Positions 1 through 9,215 of a DNA stretch of 64,000 nt are shown here, one piece after another. Under the pieces are notes generated by a model. The model saw only the letters and a program-made list of their open reading frames with translations, was not told the origin of the DNA and made no database searches. Positions within the stretch are counted from its first letter, which is position 1. Each line of letters starts with the position of its first letter. Both the position numbers and the translations under genes were made by a program. The stretch is from positions 1 to 64,000 of the forward strand of contig JAQTQZ010000005.1 in the NCBI GenBank assembly GCA_028712695.1, in the 5' to 3' direction. This DNA comes from Methylovulum sp. GTDB lineage: Bacteria; Pseudomonadota; Gammaproteobacteria; Methylococcales; Methylomonadaceae.

Positions 1-56
1 GGCACGAGTCAGAAGGCGGCCCGGTCGCCGCTCATGTCTTGCGCTCCTCGCACTTG

Positions 57-190
57 TGCCCTGCGGGTATTTGTCGGGGGGAGGCAGAATGGGCTCCCTG
101 CCCTTTATGCCCTTGGGTAATCTGCCTCCGTGCGGCATCCTTGCCGCACCCCTTTATGCCCTGCGGGTATTCGGGCTATTCCCGACAAAT
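57..190. repeat. Nested inverted and direct repeats
   Basis: Several repeats are stacked in 134 bp. ATTTGTCGGG (69-78) is matched by CCCGACAAAT (181-190). GAGGCAGA (81-88) is matched by TCTGCCTC (121-128). TGCGGCA (131-137) pairs with TGCCGCA (142-148). The 15-mer TGCCCTGCGGGTATT occurs directly repeated at 57-71 and 157-171. Short open frames across this segment look like by-products of the repeats. It could be a small palindromic element or a structured leader upstream of the MFS gene; nothing here decides between these. Confidence 0.55.
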
Positions 191-271
191 GCTGCGGTGC
201 TCGACGCGGCAAACAGGAGAAAATACGTTACTGCGTAACATCAGATAGTAATTACAAGAGGCTTAATCAGG

Positions 272-1489
272 ATGACAACATTTAAACGTAAGGATATTCA
301 CTATGCCTGGATTGTCCTCGCTGTCACTTTTGTTTGTCTATTTGTCGGTTCCGCGTTACGTTCAGTCCCGGGTATTATCATGTTGTCCCTGGAACACGAA
401 TTTCAATGGCATAGGGAAACTATCAGCGGAGCGATTGCAGTTAATCTATTTTTATTTGGGCTTGCTGGACCCTTTCTAGGTCGATTGATGGATGTATATG
501 GCGTTAAAGCCATAACTATCTTATTGATTGTGTTGGTGACGTTGGGTGCAGGCGGTACTGTCCTGATGCAACAACCTTGGCAACTGTACCTGCTTTGGGG
601 TGTCGTCATTGGTGCAGGCTCTGGCGGAACATCCATGATAATGGGTTCGGCGGTTGTTAACCGTTGGTTCCATGACCGCAGGGGGCTGGCTTTGGGGATA
701 TTAGGAGCGGCATTTTCGTCCGGGCAATTGATATTCACGCCCATCATCATGCAGCTGAATATGCTCGAAGGATGGCGCACTTCGACATTGTTTATCGTGG
801 TGCTGCTGGCATTGGTGGTTCTTCCGTTAGTGATAGGGTTAATGGCTGACACCCCGTCTTTAAAGGGGCTGAGGCCTTATGGCGCAAATGTGCAACCAGA
901 CACTAAACGCTACCCTGATCCAAATCCGATGCGAAAAGCAATGGCTAACCCACAATTTTGGTTACTGGCATTCAGTTTTGGTATCTGTGGCCTGACTACT
1001 TCTGGGCTGTTCCAAACCCATTTGATCACACACGGCATCGAACATGGCTTCCCTGAAATGACGATGGCTGTTTCATTGGGCTTGATGGGGGCTACGGATG
1101 TTTTTGGCACGATATTGTCAGGCTGGCTCTGTGACCGCTTCGGTAAACGATGGCCTCTGGCAATTTATTACCTGCTTCGCGGAGTGACGTTATTGTTATT
1201 GCCTTACGTTGAATCAACCGAACAATTGATGGCCTTCTCAGTTGTTTATGGACTCAATTGGTTATCAACCATCCCCGCCACATCGGCATTAACCGCCGAT
1301 TTGTTTGGCAAGCAAAATGTCGGTGTGGTATTTGGATGGATTTGTTTTGCTCATCAGATAGGCGCAGCGATAGCCTCTTATGGTGCAGGCTATATCCATC
1401 ACTTGGTTGGCGATTACACATTGGCCTTTATGGTCTCCGGCCTATTTGCTTTTGTAGCAACCGGGCTTGTTGTTCTAATAAAGGAATAG
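272..1489 (+). CDS. MFS transporter (oxalate/formate antiporter-like)
   Basis: A 405-residue inner-membrane protein with about twelve hydrophobic segments and a hydrophilic loop near residues 200-225, the usual size and layout of the major facilitator superfamily. The loop between helices 2 and 3 reads GRLMDVYGVK, a form of the MFS G-x3-D-x2-G motif, and a second copy (GWLCDRFGKR) lies in the C-terminal half, as expected for two six-helix halves. The composition resembles the monocarboxylate / oxalate-formate antiporter branch, so a small organic acid is a reasonable but unproven substrate. An AAGAGG box lies about 10 bp before the ATG. It converges with the HxlR gene downstream and has no obvious operon partner. 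Confidence 0.8.
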   Translation: MTTFKRKDIHYAWIVLAVTFVCLFVGSALRSVPGIIMLSLEHEFQWHRETISGAIAVNLFLFGLAGPFLGRLMDVYGVKAITILLIVLVTLGAGGTVLMQQPWQLYLLWGVVIGAGSGGTSMIMGSAVVNRWFHDRRGLALGILGAAFSSGQLIFTPIIMQLNMLEGWRTSTLFIVVLLALVVLPLVIGLMADTPSLKGLRPYGANVQPDTKRYPDPNPMRKAMANPQFWLLAFSFGICGLTTSGLFQTHLITHGIEHGFPEMTMAVSLGLMGATDVFGTILSGWLCDRFGKRWPLAIYYLLRGVTLLLLPYVESTEQLMAFSVVYGLNWLSTIPATSALTADLFGKQNVGVVFGWICFAHQIGAAIASYGAGYIHHLVGDYTLAFMVSGLFAFVATGLVVLIKE

Positions 1490-1556
1490 TAGGGCAGGCT
1501 ATCAACTATTTTTAGGTTTTTTAGGAACATAAAAATCTGAACGGCTACCATTGAGA

Positions 1557-2027
1557 TTATTCGTTGTTACTTTGGCTGGTTGAACACATTGGTGGTTGTT
1601 CAGGAATAACTAAATGCATGGCACGAGTGCCAATCGTAGCTCCCGTAACAGCATCCACGACTATCGGCTGAATTTCTTGGCCTGATTCATCATCTATCAA
1701 CCGCGTTACCCCCCCCATACTACGGTACTTACGTCCCCAGTCACCGATCATGACAAGTATTGGCAGAAAATCTTGCCCAGCAGTAGTCAGCACATATTCT
1801 TCACGCGGCGGGCGTTCCGAATAGAGCTGCTTTTCTAGCAACCCTTCCTCTGTTAACGTTGCTAACCGCCGGGTTAGCATGGTAGGAGCAATACCTAGAC
1901 TTTTCCGAAACTGGTCAAAACGGGTAAGGCCGGCCAGTGCATCCCGAAGGATGAGCAGGCTCCATGTGTCTCCGACACAATTTAAGCTGCGTGCGATTGG
2001 ACAAGGTGTATTTGAAATATTTTTCAT
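1557..2027 (-). CDS. HxlR-family transcriptional regulator
   Basis: A 156-residue winged-helix DNA-binding protein of the HxlR type. The family signature is near the N-terminus: CPIARSLNCVGDTWSLLILR (residues 9-28), followed by FDQFRKSLGIAPTMLTRRL, the recognition-helix region, and the wing with ERPPREEYVLTTAG. The single N-terminal Cys9 corresponds to the redox or electrophile-sensing cysteine of characterised HxlR/YodB/HypR proteins. The C-terminal 45 residues extend past the usual domain end and include two more cysteines' worth of tail (MCSTSQ). It is divergent from a short-chain dehydrogenase with a 91-bp gap holding an inverted repeat, so it probably controls that gene and itself. Confidence 0.88.
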   Translation of the reverse strand: MKNISNTPCPIARSLNCVGDTWSLLILRDALAGLTRFDQFRKSLGIAPTMLTRRLATLTEEGLLEKQLYSERPPREEYVLTTAGQDFLPILVMIGDWGRKYRSMGGVTRLIDDESGQEIQPIVVDAVTGATIGTRAMHLVIPEQPPMCSTSQSNNE

Positions 2028-2030
2028 GTT

Positions 2031-2074
2031 AGTATCATTTTGATAGTTACTTACTACTAAAATGATAGTATACT
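2031..2074. promoter_or_regulatory. Probable HxlR operator
   Basis: The 91-bp gap between the divergent HxlR and dehydrogenase genes holds an inverted repeat: TATCATTTT at 2033-2041 and AAAATGATA at 2059-2067, flanked by AGTA/TACT extensions. Spaced AT-rich inverted repeats in the shared promoter are where HxlR-family proteins usually bind. Assignment rests on position and symmetry only. Confidence 0.55.
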
Positions 2075-2118
2075 AAAATCATACTGAAATTTACAATAAC
2101 GTCAAAGGTACGATTCCT

Positions 2119-2943
2119 ATGAAAAAAATAGACGCTAGCGTTGCAATTGTCACCGGAGCATCTTCTGGTATTGGTCTGGCAACAGCCATAACGCTTCAAC
2201 GCGCTGGCTATCGTGTATTTGGAACCAGTCGCAAAGCGACAGGTGAAAACGTCGATGGCATCACAATGCTTCCCTGTGACGTAACAGAAGATGCGTCTGT
2301 CCAAAAAATGGTTGATGAGGTTTTGACCCATGCGGGACGGATTGATCTTCTTGTCAATAACGCAGGTATCAGCTTGGTTGCGGCAGCAGAGGAATCATCA
2401 ATCACACAAGCCCAGAGTTTATTCAATGTGAATGTGTTCGGCGTTATGCGGGTAACAAACGCTGTACTTCCGACAATGCGGCAACAAGGTATGGGACGGA
2501 TTATAAACATTAGTTCAATTTTGGGTTTGTTACCTGCTCCATTCCATTCGCTTTATTCGTCAACAAAACACGCGGTCGAAGGATATTCTGAATCGCTAGA
2601 CCATGAATTGCGTACATTTGGCATACGATCCTTGTTGGTGGAACCTGCGTTTACGCAGACATCGATTGATCAAAATCCCATGAAAGCCGATCAACCCATT
2701 TCTGTTTATGATGAAATGAGGGCTAATATGGAAGCTCTGTTGCAAAAAGGCATAAGCGCGGGAGATGCACCAGAGATTGTTGCCAGAGTGGTGCTGCAAG
2801 CCGCGACAAAAGATGCACCCAAGCTTCGATATACCGCAGGAAAATCAGCAAGATTCCTTCGTTTCATCCGTCGTTTCTTCCCTGAATCATTCGTAGATAA
2901 GAGCATACGCGAGTTCAACAAGCTCCCCGTTACAAAATGTTGA
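2119..2943 (+). CDS. SDR-family oxidoreductase
   Basis: A 274-residue classical short-chain dehydrogenase/reductase. The cofactor motif TGASSGIG is at residues 12-19, NNAG at 80-83, and the catalytic set Ser132/133, Tyr146 and Lys150 (YSSTK) is intact. The Arg/Lys-rich stretch after strand 2 (TSRKATG) suggests NADP(H). The natural substrate cannot be read from sequence; the pairing with a divergent HxlR regulator suggests induction by a reactive aldehyde, quinone or similar. An AAAGG box lies about 10 bp before the ATG. Between its stop and the next gene (2944-3204) another open stretch without a start continues for about 50 codons, possibly debris of an unrelated gene. Confidence 0.85.
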   Translation: MKKIDASVAIVTGASSGIGLATAITLQRAGYRVFGTSRKATGENVDGITMLPCDVTEDASVQKMVDEVLTHAGRIDLLVNNAGISLVAAAEESSITQAQSLFNVNVFGVMRVTNAVLPTMRQQGMGRIINISSILGLLPAPFHSLYSSTKHAVEGYSESLDHELRTFGIRSLLVEPAFTQTSIDQNPMKADQPISVYDEMRANMEALLQKGISAGDAPEIVARVVLQAATKDAPKLRYTAGKSARFLRFIRRFFPESFVDKSIREFNKLPVTKC

Positions 2944-3204
2944 AGTATCTACCCGTAGGGCTAGCGCTCTATCTGTGGCTGGCATTGCTTCTGCCTTAGC
3001 AATAGATCCAGGCTTACCATTGGCTTGGCGTAACAACCAGCATAAGGACGGTCTTTTCCCTATTGTTAATTTCAAGGACAAACAGTAGCCGATTTCACCC
3101 GGTTAGCTATGATCCAGCACCAACTTCAAAGCCTTGGTTTTGTGAAACGCTATGTAGCTTGGCCGAATAATATAATTAACAGCACACTTTAAAAGGATAA
3201 AACA

Positions 3205-3345
3205 ATGACTACAAATCAAAGCATATCGATGAAGGCAGTTGTCATGGAAAAGTACGGCGAAGAAGATGCCATACAAATACGCCAGATGCCTAGACCCAAA
3301 ATTAGTGAGAATGAGGTTCTCGTTGAAGTCTATGCGGCAGGGGTT
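3205..3345 (+). pseudogene. Truncated zinc-type alcohol dehydrogenase / quinone reductase
   Basis: The start and about 46 residues are clear: an ATG with an AAAGGA ribosome site, then a stretch reading MKAVVMEKYG near residue 9 and a GroES-like beginning ending in EVLVEVYAAGV. This is the N-terminus of the medium-chain dehydrogenase/quinone oxidoreductase family, normally about 320-340 residues. Similarity stops at about 3345, where sequence of a Tn3-type transposase begins, so the NAD(P)-binding and catalytic parts are missing. The gene would have followed the SDR in the same direction, possibly as part of the same HxlR-controlled unit. It cannot make an active enzyme. Confidence 0.75.
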
Positions 3346-4165
3346 ATTGTCGTGCCACCCACAATTTTTTTACCTTCAGTATCCAAAAAGTTAAGCCTGA
3401 CGCTGATTTCATCATGCGCCAGTATTTTCCTGATGAACCGTTCCCTAAAAAACAACTGCCGAAAAACCTCCACTACCGTAACCGCTGTGCGGTGATGGAC
3501 AAGGTCGGCCTGAAAGATGCCGACGCCACGTTTCTGGACAGATTGGCCAATGAGGCGAAGGCGCTCGCCAAACGCCACGTATTGTCCCGAATTATCATGG
3601 AAGGGCTGCTGTCCTATTGCCAACAACTGAATGTTATCAGGCCGGCTTATTCAAGCTTACAGGATAGGGTATCAACCGCGCTTTTGGCGGAACGCAAACG
3701 TTTGGCCAACAAGCTCTATACCGATGCCGATAAAGCACTCCGCTCACAATTGGATGGGCTACTGGAGAACGACGGGCTGTTTTACAACCTGACGCTGCTA
3801 AAAAAAGACCAGAAAAACTTCAGCACCACCGAAATCAAAATGAGTGTGTCCAAACAGCAGTTGGTCATGGGCATTTACGGTCAGTCCAAATGGTTGATGC
3901 CTAGGCTGGGTATATCAGAGCAAAATATTGTCTACTATGCGAACTTGGCGGAGTTTTACACCATCCAAAAACTCAGACGTCTGGCCGATAAAAATTTAGT
4001 ACGGCTTTATTTGCTGTGTTACGCGCACCGGCGCTTGCTTAAAATCAATGACCATCTGGTATCCAGCCTGATACAGAAGATGGGGAAATACGCGGACGAT
4101 GCGAGGAGTACCAACGCTCAAAAATAGAGCTGACGGACAGCGTGGACAAACAGCTTAGGCTAGCG
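3346..4165 (+). pseudogene. Tn3-family transposase fragment (TnpA N-terminal part)
   Basis: A 237-codon open frame (ATG 3414 to stop 4127), readable from about 3357 without a start, matches the N-terminal DUF4158-like region of Tn3-family transposases. Recognisable pieces are the block around VIRPAYSSLQDRVSTALLAE, the QLDGLL segment and the LADKNLVRLYLLCYAHRRLL block. The catalytic DDE part is absent: a TnpA is about 1,000 residues and this ends a quarter of the way in. Near 4127 the frame shifts, and transposase-like residues (EEYQRSKIELTDSVDKQ) continue in another frame to about 4165, where helicase sequence begins. No 38-bp Tn3 end or resolvase was seen. Confidence 0.7.
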
Positions 4166-5202
4166 CAAAAGCATTGGCAGACACTGGTTGCCGACGAGGC
4201 GCAAGCCATCAAAAACGCCCTGACCAAACGCTCCAAAGCCGCAATGGTCTTGCAGGCGGATTTTAAACTAATCACCACTGGCACACCGATAGAAAACCAT
4301 CTGGGCGAGCTATGGAATTTGTTTAATTTTATCAATCCGGGCTTGTTGGGTCTTTAGCAAAATTTAACGAGCGCTATGCGTAGGCCATCGAGAACCAACA
4401 GGATAAAGAAGTTCAGCAACGGCTAAAAAATTGTTGCGGCCATTTATCCTAAGGCGGCTTAAAAATGACGTGCCGACCGAATGGCCGCCCCGTACCGAAG
4501 TGACCTTGCATGTCGAATTAAGCCAGGAAGAGCGCGCCCTGTACGAAGCGTTGCGGCGTAATACGATGGAGGCGATACAGGCTGCTACCGGCCAGCCCGG
4601 GCAACAACAGCTAAAAATGTTGGCCGAAATCATGAAATTGCGCCGCGCCTGTTGCAATCCACGCTTGGTGATGGAAGAAAGCACAATCCCCAGTTCCAAG
4701 CTGGAGGCTTTTGAAGAGCTGGTTGATGAATTGCTGGAAAACCGCCATAAGGCCTTGGTGTTTAGCCAGTTTGTCGGGCATTTGACGCTGATCCGCGCGT
4801 TGCTGGACAAAAAAGCATCGTCTACCATTATCTCGATGGTGCAACACCGGTTGCGCAACGGAAAAAAGCCATGAACGCATTCCAAGGGGGCGAGGGCGAT
4901 TTATTTTTGATCAGCCTGAAAGCGGGCGGCACCGGCTTAAACCTGACCGCCGCCGACTATGTGATCCACATGGATCCTTGGTGGAATCCAGCGGTTGAAG
5001 ACCAAGCCTCCGACCGTGCCCACCGGATGGGGCAAAACGCCCGGTCACCATTTATCGATTGGTAGCCAGAGACACCATTGAAGACAAAATTGTCGAGCTG
5101 CACAAGCACAAACGCGACTTGGCCAACAGCCTGCTCGAAGGCGGCGAGGTGAGCGGTAAAATGTCGGTGGAGGATATGATGGCGCTGATCAAGCACTATT
5201 AA
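4166..5202 (+). pseudogene. SNF2-family helicase remnant (C-terminal half)
   Basis: Pieces in different frames add up to the C-terminal half of an SNF2/Rad54-like ATPase. From 4166 the text reads DEAQAIKN (Walker B, motif II) and ITTGTPIENHLGELW (motif III region). After a frameshift at about 4348 and a TAG at 4378 it resumes at 4431 with LLRPFILRRLKNDV and continues to [10 protein letters not shown] frameshift pair at about 4813-4866 interrupts the next segment. [20 protein letters not shown] and [21 protein letters not shown] (motifs V and VI) follow. A last shift at about 5035 precedes the terminal LIKHY and stop at 5202. The N-terminal half, including Walker A, is replaced by transposase sequence. 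The gene is dead. Confidence 0.85.
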
Positions 5203-5229
5203 TTGATTGGCTGCGGCAACTTGCTTAGC

Positions 5230-5477
5230 GCGTGTTTTAAAAGTCCCCAACTTAGCTTTAAAGCCGTCCCAGCATAAGGTTTATCATGGCAATGTGAATG
5301 AAAGCGGTGCTGGGGTAAAGCCAGGCAAAAGTCCGTTCAACGGCCCAACGGCGCGGCAGTAATTGGAAGCCTTTGGTGTTATCGGAGCGCAAAATGGTTT
5401 GTAGGACAATGGGGAAGCGTTGGGCCACACATCCCATACGACTTTGAAAATAGGTTGGCCAAAATATTGTGGCCGCT
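5230..5477 (-). mobile_element. IS5-family insertion sequence remnant
   Basis: Read on the minus strand, an open frame without a start contains the C-terminal IS5-type DDE transposase block: [18 protein letters not shown] followed by [14 protein letters not shown] and a stop. In complete members about 15-20 residues separate these two blocks, so an internal deletion is likely. The outer edge near 5230 carries GTGTTTTAAAAGTCCCCA, also found at 18274-18291 beside a second fragment of the same element, so this is probably the element's terminal sequence. The other end was lost next to the ice-binding-like gene. Confidence 0.7.
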
Positions 5478-6383
5478 TTAGAACCTTTTGTTGATTAGCC
5501 CTCTATTTACAAAGCCAACCGCGCCGAGCATCAACAATATCAGCGTGCTTGGTTCTGGGACGGTGCTGTTAGTGGAGAGGAACGGAAGGATATTGACTCC
5601 GCTTGCTGTGACATCAAGCCCGCCGCCCAAACCGCCGCTGCCAGCCAAGTTACCTGCACAAACGCCGGATAGGGTGTTCATTTGTAAGGTCACAGCAGCG
5701 GTATCTGCCAAAACCCTACCACAAAGGTCTGTTGCCGTGGGATCCATGGTGATACTTGCGAGCGCGAGAATGTTGCCCATGAAGCTAGTGTTGGTGCCGA
5801 TGGTTGCAGAACTGGCGACATTCCAAAACACGCCCGCACCAGCACCGGTATTAATCACGTTCACAACCGAATTGGACGAAGTGATTAACGTGCTATCCAT
5901 CTGGAAAACCCAAGCCGCGTTAGCATTACCCTGACCATCAAGCGTGAGCGCGCCCGACAAGTTAGTAGTCCCCGCAGGGACGGTATATATACCTGGAAAA
6001 AGCGTAAGCCCGACCATATCCGCTGCCAATATGGTACCAGCACCAAGAGATCCCAGACCAGTCCTTGCGGTGGTGAGTTGGGACTGGGCCGCCTGCGCGG
6101 CCGCAGTGCCAGCGTGTACTTGTCCGCCTGTCACTTGCGGGTCTGACACCGCAACGCCTGGCGAGGACAGGAAACCAGTGATGTCATTAGCGCCGCCACT
6201 AGACCAAACCCCAACATTTCCGCCAATCGTGCTAGTAGGGACATTAGTCACCGTCGAAGCGCCCAAGACCGTAAAACTGGCCAAATCCGGCATCAGTATT
6301 GGCGATGCCAATACTGGGGATGTGCCGTAAAGGCTTCCGACCACTGCCAATGACAGTATCGGCAAGTACTTTGCCTTTTTCAT
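5478..6383 (-). CDS. PEP-CTERM ice-binding-like protein (DUF3494)
   Basis: A 301-residue exported protein. The start at 6383 is preferred over the upstream one because AGGAAGG lies 6-7 bp before it and the signal peptide ([16 protein letters not shown]..., cleavage near VLA-S) begins there. The body matches the DUF3494 ice-binding-like beta-solenoid: GASTVTN...STIGGNVG near the start, then [33 protein letters not shown] and the ending in [10 protein letters not shown]. The tail is a PEP-CTERM sorting signal, [17 protein letters not shown] followed by basic residues, so the protein is expected to be processed by an exosortase and released or anchored at the surface. Family roles include ice binding and adhesion; antifreeze activity is not implied. 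Confidence 0.88.
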   Translation of the reverse strand: MKKAKYLPILSLAVVGSLYGTSPVLASPILMPDLASFTVLGASTVTNVPTSTIGGNVGVWSSGGANDITGFLSSPGVAVSDPQVTGGQVHAGTAAAQAAQSQLTTARTGLGSLGAGTILAADMVGLTLFPGIYTVPAGTTNLSGALTLDGQGNANAAWVFQMDSTLITSSNSVVNVINTGAGAGVFWNVASSATIGTNTSFMGNILALASITMDPTATDLCGRVLADTAAVTLQMNTLSGVCAGNLAGSGGLGGGLDVTASGVNILPFLSTNSTVPEPSTLILLMLGAVGFVNRGLINKRF

Positions 6384-6645
6384 CAGATACCTTCCTAAAT
6401 AGTATTCGTTATAAATCATTTAAGGCTTCGCCAAAATGGCAAAAAGCCGCTTTACTAACTCATTCGCCCCTTCCAATATACGAGTACGGTGTTAAATGGC
6501 CTAACAGAAAGCGGCAACTGTAATACCCAACAACTTTACCGGGTTGTCATCCCTGAAAAATCCAAAAAGTTTGGCGCAGGTTGAAAGCGGTTTTTTGTTT
6601 ATAGCATCAGAACAATTCCAGACGGTTTCCGGCCTTAAAATGCCA

Positions 6646-7707
6646 TCAATATTCGATCCAGATCAACTCGACACGACGGTTTTCAACCCTGCCTTCTTCC
6701 GTGCTGTTATCGGCAACAGGTTGGCTTTCGCCGTAGCCTTTGGTAATCAGTCTGTTGGGAACGTTTTTCATTCTTAGGTAATCAGCGACTGATTCTGCAC
6801 GCCGTTGCGATAACCGCATGTTATAAGCATCGCTGCCTTCGCTGCTGGTATGGCCTTGGACTTCAATATCATTTTTCTGAGGATAGGAAATCAAGCTTTG
6901 TGCAACACCATCCAAGATTTCCTGGGCATTCAATGTCAACTCAGCAGAATCGAATTTAAAATGCTCACCTTTTAGCACCAGTTTGATTGGACACCCTTTA
7001 TCGTCAACCGTGCTGCCTTTGACGGTTCGAGGACATTGGTCCAGACAGTCGTTGACGCCGTCAGAATCCGAATCGAGGGTGGAACAATCGACAATCGGAG
7101 CCGCTGCAATTGGCGCCTCGAAATTTGCCGCCGTGGCTTTCGGCTTGGCGCCAAACGGAATCACAAAACCGACGTTAATGGTCATGTCATGGAAATCATC
7201 CGGACCACCCTGTATATGGGAATTGAAGTTGTTATTGTAGCGATAACGCACATCGCTACGGACTAAGAAATTGTCACTCACTTCGTAAGTTGCGCCGACC
7301 CCTGCTTCGCCAATAATGCCCGCAACATTGCGGGCGCCAAGACCCGTGTTCATGCCACCCACAGCGAGAACTGCATAGGGCGCCAATCTGTTACGGGTAA
7401 AGAAATACTGCAAGTCCGCCGTGCCGCCCGCCAATTCAAATTCTTTGCTGCCAGGGCCTTTACTGTCAAACCCTTGATAAAACCCTCTCAACTCGACATT
7501 AAAATGCTCGTTGATGATCTTGCCGATGCCCATGCCTGCACCCCAGCCATTGTCGGCATTACGGTCACCACCAGTATTGATAAAAGTACCAAATGGTGCC
7601 ACATACCAGCGGTTATCTAGGAATTGATCATCGGCCTGTGCCAGCGGCAGTAAACCCACACCCATTAATGAGGCGATAGCGATAGGAAGTAATTTTTTCT
7701 TTAACAT
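6646..7707 (-). CDS. OmpA-family outer membrane protein
   Basis: A 353-residue outer-membrane protein. The ATG at 7707 is chosen because AAGGAAAA precedes it and a good signal peptide starts there (MLKKKLLPIAIASLMGVGLL..., cleavage after Ala25). Residues 26-200 form an eight-stranded-barrel-like region rich in aromatic and glycine residues. Next come one or two calcium-binding thrombospondin type 3-like repeats (DSDSDGVNDCLDQCP) and the OmpA C-terminal peptidoglycan-binding domain (FKFDSAELT..., VQGHTSSEGSDAYNMRLSQRRA, GYGESQPVADN...RRVEL). This is the common OprF/OmpA layout; it ties the outer membrane to the cell wall and may act as a slow porin. It is monocistronic, with a long 5' intergenic region. 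Confidence 0.93.
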   Translation of the reverse strand: MLKKKLLPIAIASLMGVGLLPLAQADDQFLDNRWYVAPFGTFINTGGDRNADNGWGAGMGIGKIINEHFNVELRGFYQGFDSKGPGSKEFELAGGTADLQYFFTRNRLAPYAVLAVGGMNTGLGARNVAGIIGEAGVGATYEVSDNFLVRSDVRYRYNNNFNSHIQGGPDDFHDMTINVGFVIPFGAKPKATAANFEAPIAAAPIVDCSTLDSDSDGVNDCLDQCPRTVKGSTVDDKGCPIKLVLKGEHFKFDSAELTLNAQEILDGVAQSLISYPQKNDIEVQGHTSSEGSDAYNMRLSQRRAESVADYLRMKNVPNRLITKGYGESQPVADNSTEEGRVENRRVELIWIEY

Positions 7708-8665
7708 AATATTTTCCTTCGTTGTAATAAAAATCAGGGCTAATGGCATCTACAGAAAACACGCCGTTTGGTAACCACTGTTGCAAAAAAATCTCATACG
7801 TAGCTTAATCGCAACATTGACTGGTCGTCCGTGCGGTACCGTACATAAGGCTGTTTTTGCCGAGCAGACTATTTGTGCGGATAGTTAGGGTGACGGGATT
7901 ATTAGTCTGGATTTCAGCGTGGACAGCATATTCCCTATCACCTATAGGCTTAGTCTATAGGTTTCAACCCGGTGGCATTTTTATTGCCCATGCTTTTAGC
8001 GATCAAAGCAATCACCCTGCCACAGTTAAGTACCCCACTATGTGCATACCGAGACTGAATGCATCAAACCCTACGATGTACTGATGCGGGTTATGTGTGC
8101 CAGCAAACAGGCGACGAAGCGCTTTCCCAACTAATATGAGGACAATGTTGGCATCGTGGCAAATGCACGATGGCGCAGAGAATGCCGAAATGAGCCCAAG
8201 CATCGGAAATATAAACTAAAGAGATAAAGACGGGGTTCTTTGTTAGGCCGACGATCACCCTGCCGGTCGTCACGCTTCAGGAAAATGGATCTGTATCTAA
8301 AAAGCAAAATAGCACTGTCAGTTTCGGAAACAGCAAGAATACAGCATTAAAATAACGGCTTATGTTCGTTATCGAACTGACTGCATAGCAGATTGCACCT
8401 AATATTCAAGCTAAGGTGAATCCAGTTAAACGCCATACATATAAAACTGGCAGTATCAAATCGTAAGCATTTAAGAGATGTATCATGGGTAAATATAGGC
8501 TTGGGTAGCTGCGGTGCATTAAATATGTTGGTCATTATTTATAATTTTTAATGGTTTTGGTAATTGAACGTTAGTCATCATAGTCCAAACATACAATGTG
8601 TGTCGCATAAAGGGCACTCTTCAGGATCTGAAGATCCTATAACCTCAGCAATAAAGGAAACTAAT
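7708..8665. other. Long intergenic region
   Basis: About 960 bp between the divergent OmpA-family gene and the DUF883 operon. Short frames occur on both strands (for example 7857-8084 plus and 8012-8203 minus) but none has a convincing ribosome site or recognisable family. The segment probably carries both divergent promoters and perhaps decayed sequence. A ribosome site (AAAGGA, 8653-8658) marks the start of the next gene. No tRNA or small-RNA fold was recognised by eye. Confidence 0.5.
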
Positions 8666-8923
8666 ATGAAAACATCAACATCGAGCACGACAGATGAAAC
8701 GGTTGAACGTGTTAAAGCCGGTGCACATGAAGCTGTGGAACGGGTTTTCGATGCGACTACCAGAGCCACAGATGCTATCGGCGCAAAAACCGAACAAATG
8801 AAAGATGCTGAACAGTGTCTAATAGCGCATGCCCGCACGTACGTCAGTGAAAATCCATTAACCTCATTAGCCATCGCTGTCGGCAGCGGATTTATCCTGA
8901 GTCGGCTGATGAGCCATCGCTAG
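8666..8923 (+). CDS. DUF883 (YqjD/ElaB-like) membrane-anchored protein
   Basis: An 85-residue protein whose start at 8666 is set by AAAGGA eight bases upstream; the open frame extends further up but without a start signal. It has an amphipathic helical N-terminal part rich in Ala, Glu and Thr, then ARTYVSENPLTSLAIAVGSGFILSRLMSHR: the typical DUF883 end with a single membrane helix and GFILSRL. Known relatives in E. coli (YqjD, ElaB) are stationary-phase or stress-induced inner-membrane proteins that can bind ribosomes. It heads a run of four closely spaced same-strand genes, two of this family plus a YqjE-like protein, so a stress-envelope role is likely. Confidence 0.8.
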   Translation: MKTSTSSTTDETVERVKAGAHEAVERVFDATTRATDAIGAKTEQMKDAEQCLIAHARTYVSENPLTSLAIAVGSGFILSRLMSHR

Positions 8924-8969
8924 ACAAGAATCTTTAATCTTCTAACCCTCAATAAAGGAAACCCATAAT

Positions 8970-9215
8970 ATGGAAACTATAGATAAACTAGCGAATGTGG
9001 CAGAAGAATTCGCCGGGGAAATTTCTCATGCCGCCCATCAGACTGCGCAAGCTGTTGGTGAAAAAAGCGGGCAATTAATCGATATGGAACAAAAGGCCAT
9101 GAAAAATTGCCGTGCTTCCATCAGGGATTATCCAATCGCGTCGGTAGGGATCGCATTAGCCGCCGGGTTTGTTTTGGCCCAGCTCACGCGCAGTTGCAGC
9201 CCTCGGAAGAAATAA
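8970..9215 (+). CDS. DUF883 (YqjD/ElaB-like) membrane-anchored protein, second copy
   Basis: An 81-residue paralogue of the preceding gene with the same plan: an Ala/Glu-rich helical N-terminus, a conserved CRASIRDYPIASVGIALAAG segment and a C-terminal membrane helix ending GFVLAQL. AAAGGAAA lies upstream. Its stop overlaps the start of the next gene (TAATG at 9213-9217), indicating translational coupling. The pair probably arose by duplication; the two copies differ most in the helical part, so they may form a heteromer at the inner membrane. Confidence 0.8.
   Translation: METIDKLANVAEEFAGEISHAAHQTAQAVGEKSGQLIDMEQKAMKNCRASIRDYPIASVGIALAAGFVLAQLTRSCSPRKK

Noticed and set aside
3205-5202. Active Tn3 transposon with helicase cargo
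   Set aside because: The transposase lacks its catalytic part, no resolvase or terminal repeats were seen, and the helicase has several frameshifts.
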